From positions 1-64,000 of the forward strand of contig JAYPVI010000010.1 in NCBI GenBank assembly GCA_038134525.1: a DNA stretch of 64,000 nt, given 5' to 3'. Position numbers and translations under genes: made by a program. This document shows, piece by piece, positions 62,008-64,000 of the stretch. How positions within the stretch are numbered: the first letter of the stretch is position 1; each line of letters begins with the position of its first letter. Below the pieces are notes generated by a model. The model ran no database searches and was not told where the DNA came from. It saw only the letters and a list, made by a program, of their open reading frames with translations. This DNA is from GCA-002727735 sp038134525. GTDB taxonomy: Bacteria > Bacteroidota > Bacteroidia > Flavobacteriales_D > Parvicellaceae.

Positions 62008-62957
62008 TAATACTCAGCGTAATAATTCCTTTCACATTTAAAGATATATTCACAATCTTCTAGAACAATATCTTGAAGGGTTAACATGGCAGCAATAGCT
62101 ATTTGGGAATAATTTTGTGATGCGTTTTTAAAATTGCCGTATTCGTGGGTCCACATCCACTTAATTAAGTCCATACCATCTATTGGTTCATCTAATTGAG
62201 TAACCAACTTTTGTACGTTGTAAGCCCCAGCATGATAAATATGAAGGACAAAAAATTTAAACCATAATTCATCACCAGTAGGTTCAAAATCGCCAAGTTC
62301 ACATAATATTCTATGAGCTTGCGGTATACATATCGTCTTTAATAGTTCACTGGCTGCATAAGCTGATTTATCAAAGTTTTTTCTTTCATCAACTGTGCTA
62401 TTCACAGTTAACCCCATGTTTCTAGCTACTTTTTTCATCAATTGAAATGGTCCATATGCCCCTGCATTTGAGTATCTAATTTTAGCAGGACTTTCAATAA
62501 GTAATATAGATTGGGCATACCAAGGATCCACATGATTTTCCTCAAAAATATCAATAGCCATGGAAATACTTGGAATTACTTCTTGAATTAGATAAAAGTC
62601 TTTCTTCCCAGATGTTATATAAATTCTGGTATTACTATCCAAGCAATTATATTGGATTACTGAATCTTTAAACTCTTTTTTCTCATCTTCAGTTTGGCAA
62701 AACCACGTCTCATTTTCTACATATCCAAGGATTTTTCTATTGTGAGCAACATTAATGATACATGTATCACTACTCATGTTCATCACTAACTTCCAAAACT
62801 TAGATTGAGCTAAAGTATCCCACCGTTCTACCATGAGCAACTCAGGATCAATTACGGTGTGACTACAACTATCTTCTGAACAATAAACATCGATTAAATG
62901 TTGTGCCGGAACAGAAAACGAAATAAAACAAGCAAATAGTAAAGTCTTGAATTTCAT
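62007..62957 (-). CDS. lytic transglycosylase (SLT domain), exported
   Basis: A 316-residue peptidoglycan-cleaving enzyme. The signal peptide is about residues 1-18 (SVPAQ). The SLT domain begins near residue 135; catalytic Glu155 is in ILLIESPAK, followed by SNAGAYGPFQLM, and a YHAGAYNVQKLV step closes the fold. It cuts glycan strands to form 1,6-anhydromuramyl ends. Residues 20-130 form a separate N-terminal domain of unknown type. A -7 box ends 7 bp before the ATG. The PH-like membrane protein is coupled downstream. Confidence 0.88.
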   Translation of the reverse strand: MKFKTLLFACFISFSVPAQHLIDVYCSEDSCSHTVIDPELLMVERWDTLAQSKFWKLVMNMSSDTCIINVAHNRKILGYVENETWFCQTEDEKKEFKDSVIQYNCLDSNTRIYITSGKKDFYLIQEVIPSISMAIDIFEENHVDPWYAQSILLIESPAKIRYSNAGAYGPFQLMKKVARNMGLTVNSTVDERKNFDKSAYAASELLKTICIPQAHRILCELGDFEPTGDELWFKFFVLHIYHAGAYNVQKLVTQLDEPIDGMDLIKWMWTHEYGNFKNASQNYSQIAIAAMLTLQDIVLEDCEYIFKCERNYYAEY

Positions 62958-62964
62958 ATCAATT

Positions 62965-62972
62965 CAAAAATA
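62965..62972 (-). promoter_or_regulatory. -7 promoter box immediately upstream of the transglycosylase gene
   Basis: Minus-strand TATTTTTG, a perfect TAnnTTTG match, ending 7 bp before the ATG (62957). As drawn, the transcript would have almost no leader. No -33 TTTG is seen at the right distance. Confidence 0.35.
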
Positions 62973-63034
62973 TAAGAAATAATGAGGATGTATTTTTAAT
63001 CTTTTGTCAAATCTTAAGATATAATTGTGAATAA

Positions 63035-64000
63035 TTAAAGATTCACCAAAATATCACCAGCTCTTTTTAATGTTTCATCCTTTTTAGCAAAACAAAATCG
63101 TAAAAACTTCTGATCTAACTTGGCATGATAAAAAACTGAAATAGGTATGCTTGCCAATTTATTTTCTATAGTCATCTTTTTGGCCATTTCTAAATCTGGA
63201 AGAGATGATATTTCTTCATAGTTCAATAACTGAAAATAAGTTCCTTTAGCAGGCACTGCCTTAAATCTAGATGCATTTACCATTTCTAAAAAAAACGTTC
63301 TTTTTTCATCATAAAAAGCACTCAATTTCATATAGTTTTCTTCATCTTTTAGGTATTCAGCTATTGCCAATTGAAAAGGATGATTACATGAGAAAACATT
63401 GAATTGATGAACCTTTCTAAATTCATGCATTAAATTTTCTGGGGCTAAAACATAACCTAATTTCCAACCTGTAATATGAAAGGTTTTACCAAATGAAAAA
63501 ACAGCAATAGCACTATTTGCTAATGCAGGATAAGCAATTACGGATTGATGTTGCTGGTCATCGTAGACAAGGTGTTCATAAACCTCATCACTTAATACTA
63601 TAATGTCGGTATTTGATATGATTTTTTCTAACGAAATGAAATCTTGTTTTGTAAGTATTGAACCGGATGGATTATGAGGAGAATTTATGATGATCATCCG
63701 TGTTTTTTGATTTATTAATTTTTTTACCTCCTCCCAGTTTATGGTAAAATCAGGTGCTTGTAGCTGGAAATATACAGGCCTACCACCACAGAGTTCAATG
63801 GCTGGCTCATAACAATCATACGCAGGTGTAAATAAAATGACTTCATCATTTTCTTTTACAAGAGCTGAAATAGCAGTATAAATGGCTTGTGTTGCTCCCG
63901 CTGTAATGGTAATTTCTTTGTCAATATCATAAGAAACACTATACATTCTAGAAACCTTCTCACTAATGGCTTCTCTTAGTGGTAGCGCCCCTTGCATTGG
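63035..64000 (-). CDS. aminotransferase class I/II (methionine aminotransferase-like), 5' end outside window
   Basis: A PLP-dependent aminotransferase; 322 codons are present and the N-terminus lies off the right edge. The first residues, PMQGALPLREAISEK, match the YbdL/KAT type (Tyr-x-Pro-x-x-G-x-x-x-LR). PLP contacts are visible: NSPHNPSG, LSDEVYEHLVYD, and the Schiff-base Lys in SFGKTFHITGWKLGY. Substrates are likely methionine, aromatic amino acids or kynurenine, transaminated to 2-oxo acids; the choice is not clear. The family is certain. Confidence 0.9.
   Translation of the reverse strand, partial: PMQGALPLREAISEKVSRMYSVSYDIDKEITITAGATQAIYTAISALVKENDEVILFTPAYDCYEPAIELCGGRPVYFQLQAPDFTINWEEVKKLINQKTRMIIINSPHNPSGSILTKQDFISLEKIISNTDIIVLSDEVYEHLVYDDQQHQSVIAYPALANSAIAVFSFGKTFHITGWKLGYVLAPENLMHEFRKVHQFNVFSCNHPFQLAIAEYLKDEENYMKLSAFYDEKRTFFLEMVNASRFKAVPAKGTYFQLLNYEEISSLPDLEMAKKMTIENKLASIPISVFYHAKLDQKFLRFCFAKKDETLKRAGDILVNL

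Overview
The window is A+T-rich, gene-dense chromosomal DNA from a member of the Bacteroidota, most likely order Flavobacteriales. Supporting signs are a type IX secretion (T9SS) type B sorting domain, families typical of the phylum (DUF5723, DUF4292, DUF4837, DUF3108, IPExxxVDY, Bacteroidota-type EnvC and AsmA), intergenic matches to the Bacteroidota promoter TTTG-N19..23-TAnnTTTG, and almost no Shine-Dalgarno sequences. The genus cannot be fixed from the sequence. I see no phage, transposase, CRISPR array or rRNA. The only RNA gene found is tRNA-Phe(GAA).

Layout. 1-7.2 kb (minus strand): a truncated S9D glutamyl-endopeptidase-like peptidase, a three-gene cassette of unknown function with its own promoter, and an outer-membrane DUF5723 protein coupled to a large lipoprotein. 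7.2-14.6 kb: housekeeping genes (EamA transporter, Mn-type SOD, tadA, bacilliredoxin, gatC, plsC, trpS, ALDH7-type dehydrogenase). 14.6-14.9 kb: the only gene-free gap over 300 bp, which holds the C-terminal remnant of a SpoIIE-type phosphatase. 14.9-26.3 kb: histidine kinase, M28 glutaminyl-cyclase-like lipoprotein, polA, two unknown exported proteins, tatA, gatA, an IPExxxVDY protein, pyk and an M42 peptidase. 26.3-30 kb (mostly minus): ArsA-type ATPase, pheS, cyclophilin and small unknowns.

30.3-36.8 kb is one tightly overlapping plus-strand operon: enoyl-CoA hydratase, flippase, dut, TPR protein, DUF4292 lipoprotein and a degenerate LytM/EnvC protein. Most of it points to envelope building and cell separation. 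36.8-42.3 kb (minus): a HIRAN-like two-gene unit behind a perfect palindrome, LEA2 lipoprotein, M20 dipeptidase and a giant AsmA-like protein. 42.4-46.5 kb: a T9SS-exported choice-of-anchor-L protein, gpmI and a second histidine kinase. 46.5-50.5 kb: tRNA-Phe divergent from pheT, then an acyltransferase. 50.5-58.5 kb: MORN/YwqK-repeat proteins, threonine dehydrogenase, hflX, DUF3108, a 64-aa conserved protein, LysE exporter, FAD oxidoreductase and comF. 58.5-64 kb: a three-gene group ending in DUF4837, a membrane protein, a lytic transglycosylase and a truncated aminotransferase.

Most of the window is ordinary core genome. The best leads are the SpoIIE remnant, the 2.3-3.7 kb cassette, the palindrome-fronted HIRAN-like pair, a plsC gene that seems to need an ATT start, and intrinsic terminators hidden inside convergent neighbours' coding sequence. 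Nothing seen is a clear new defence or mobile system.
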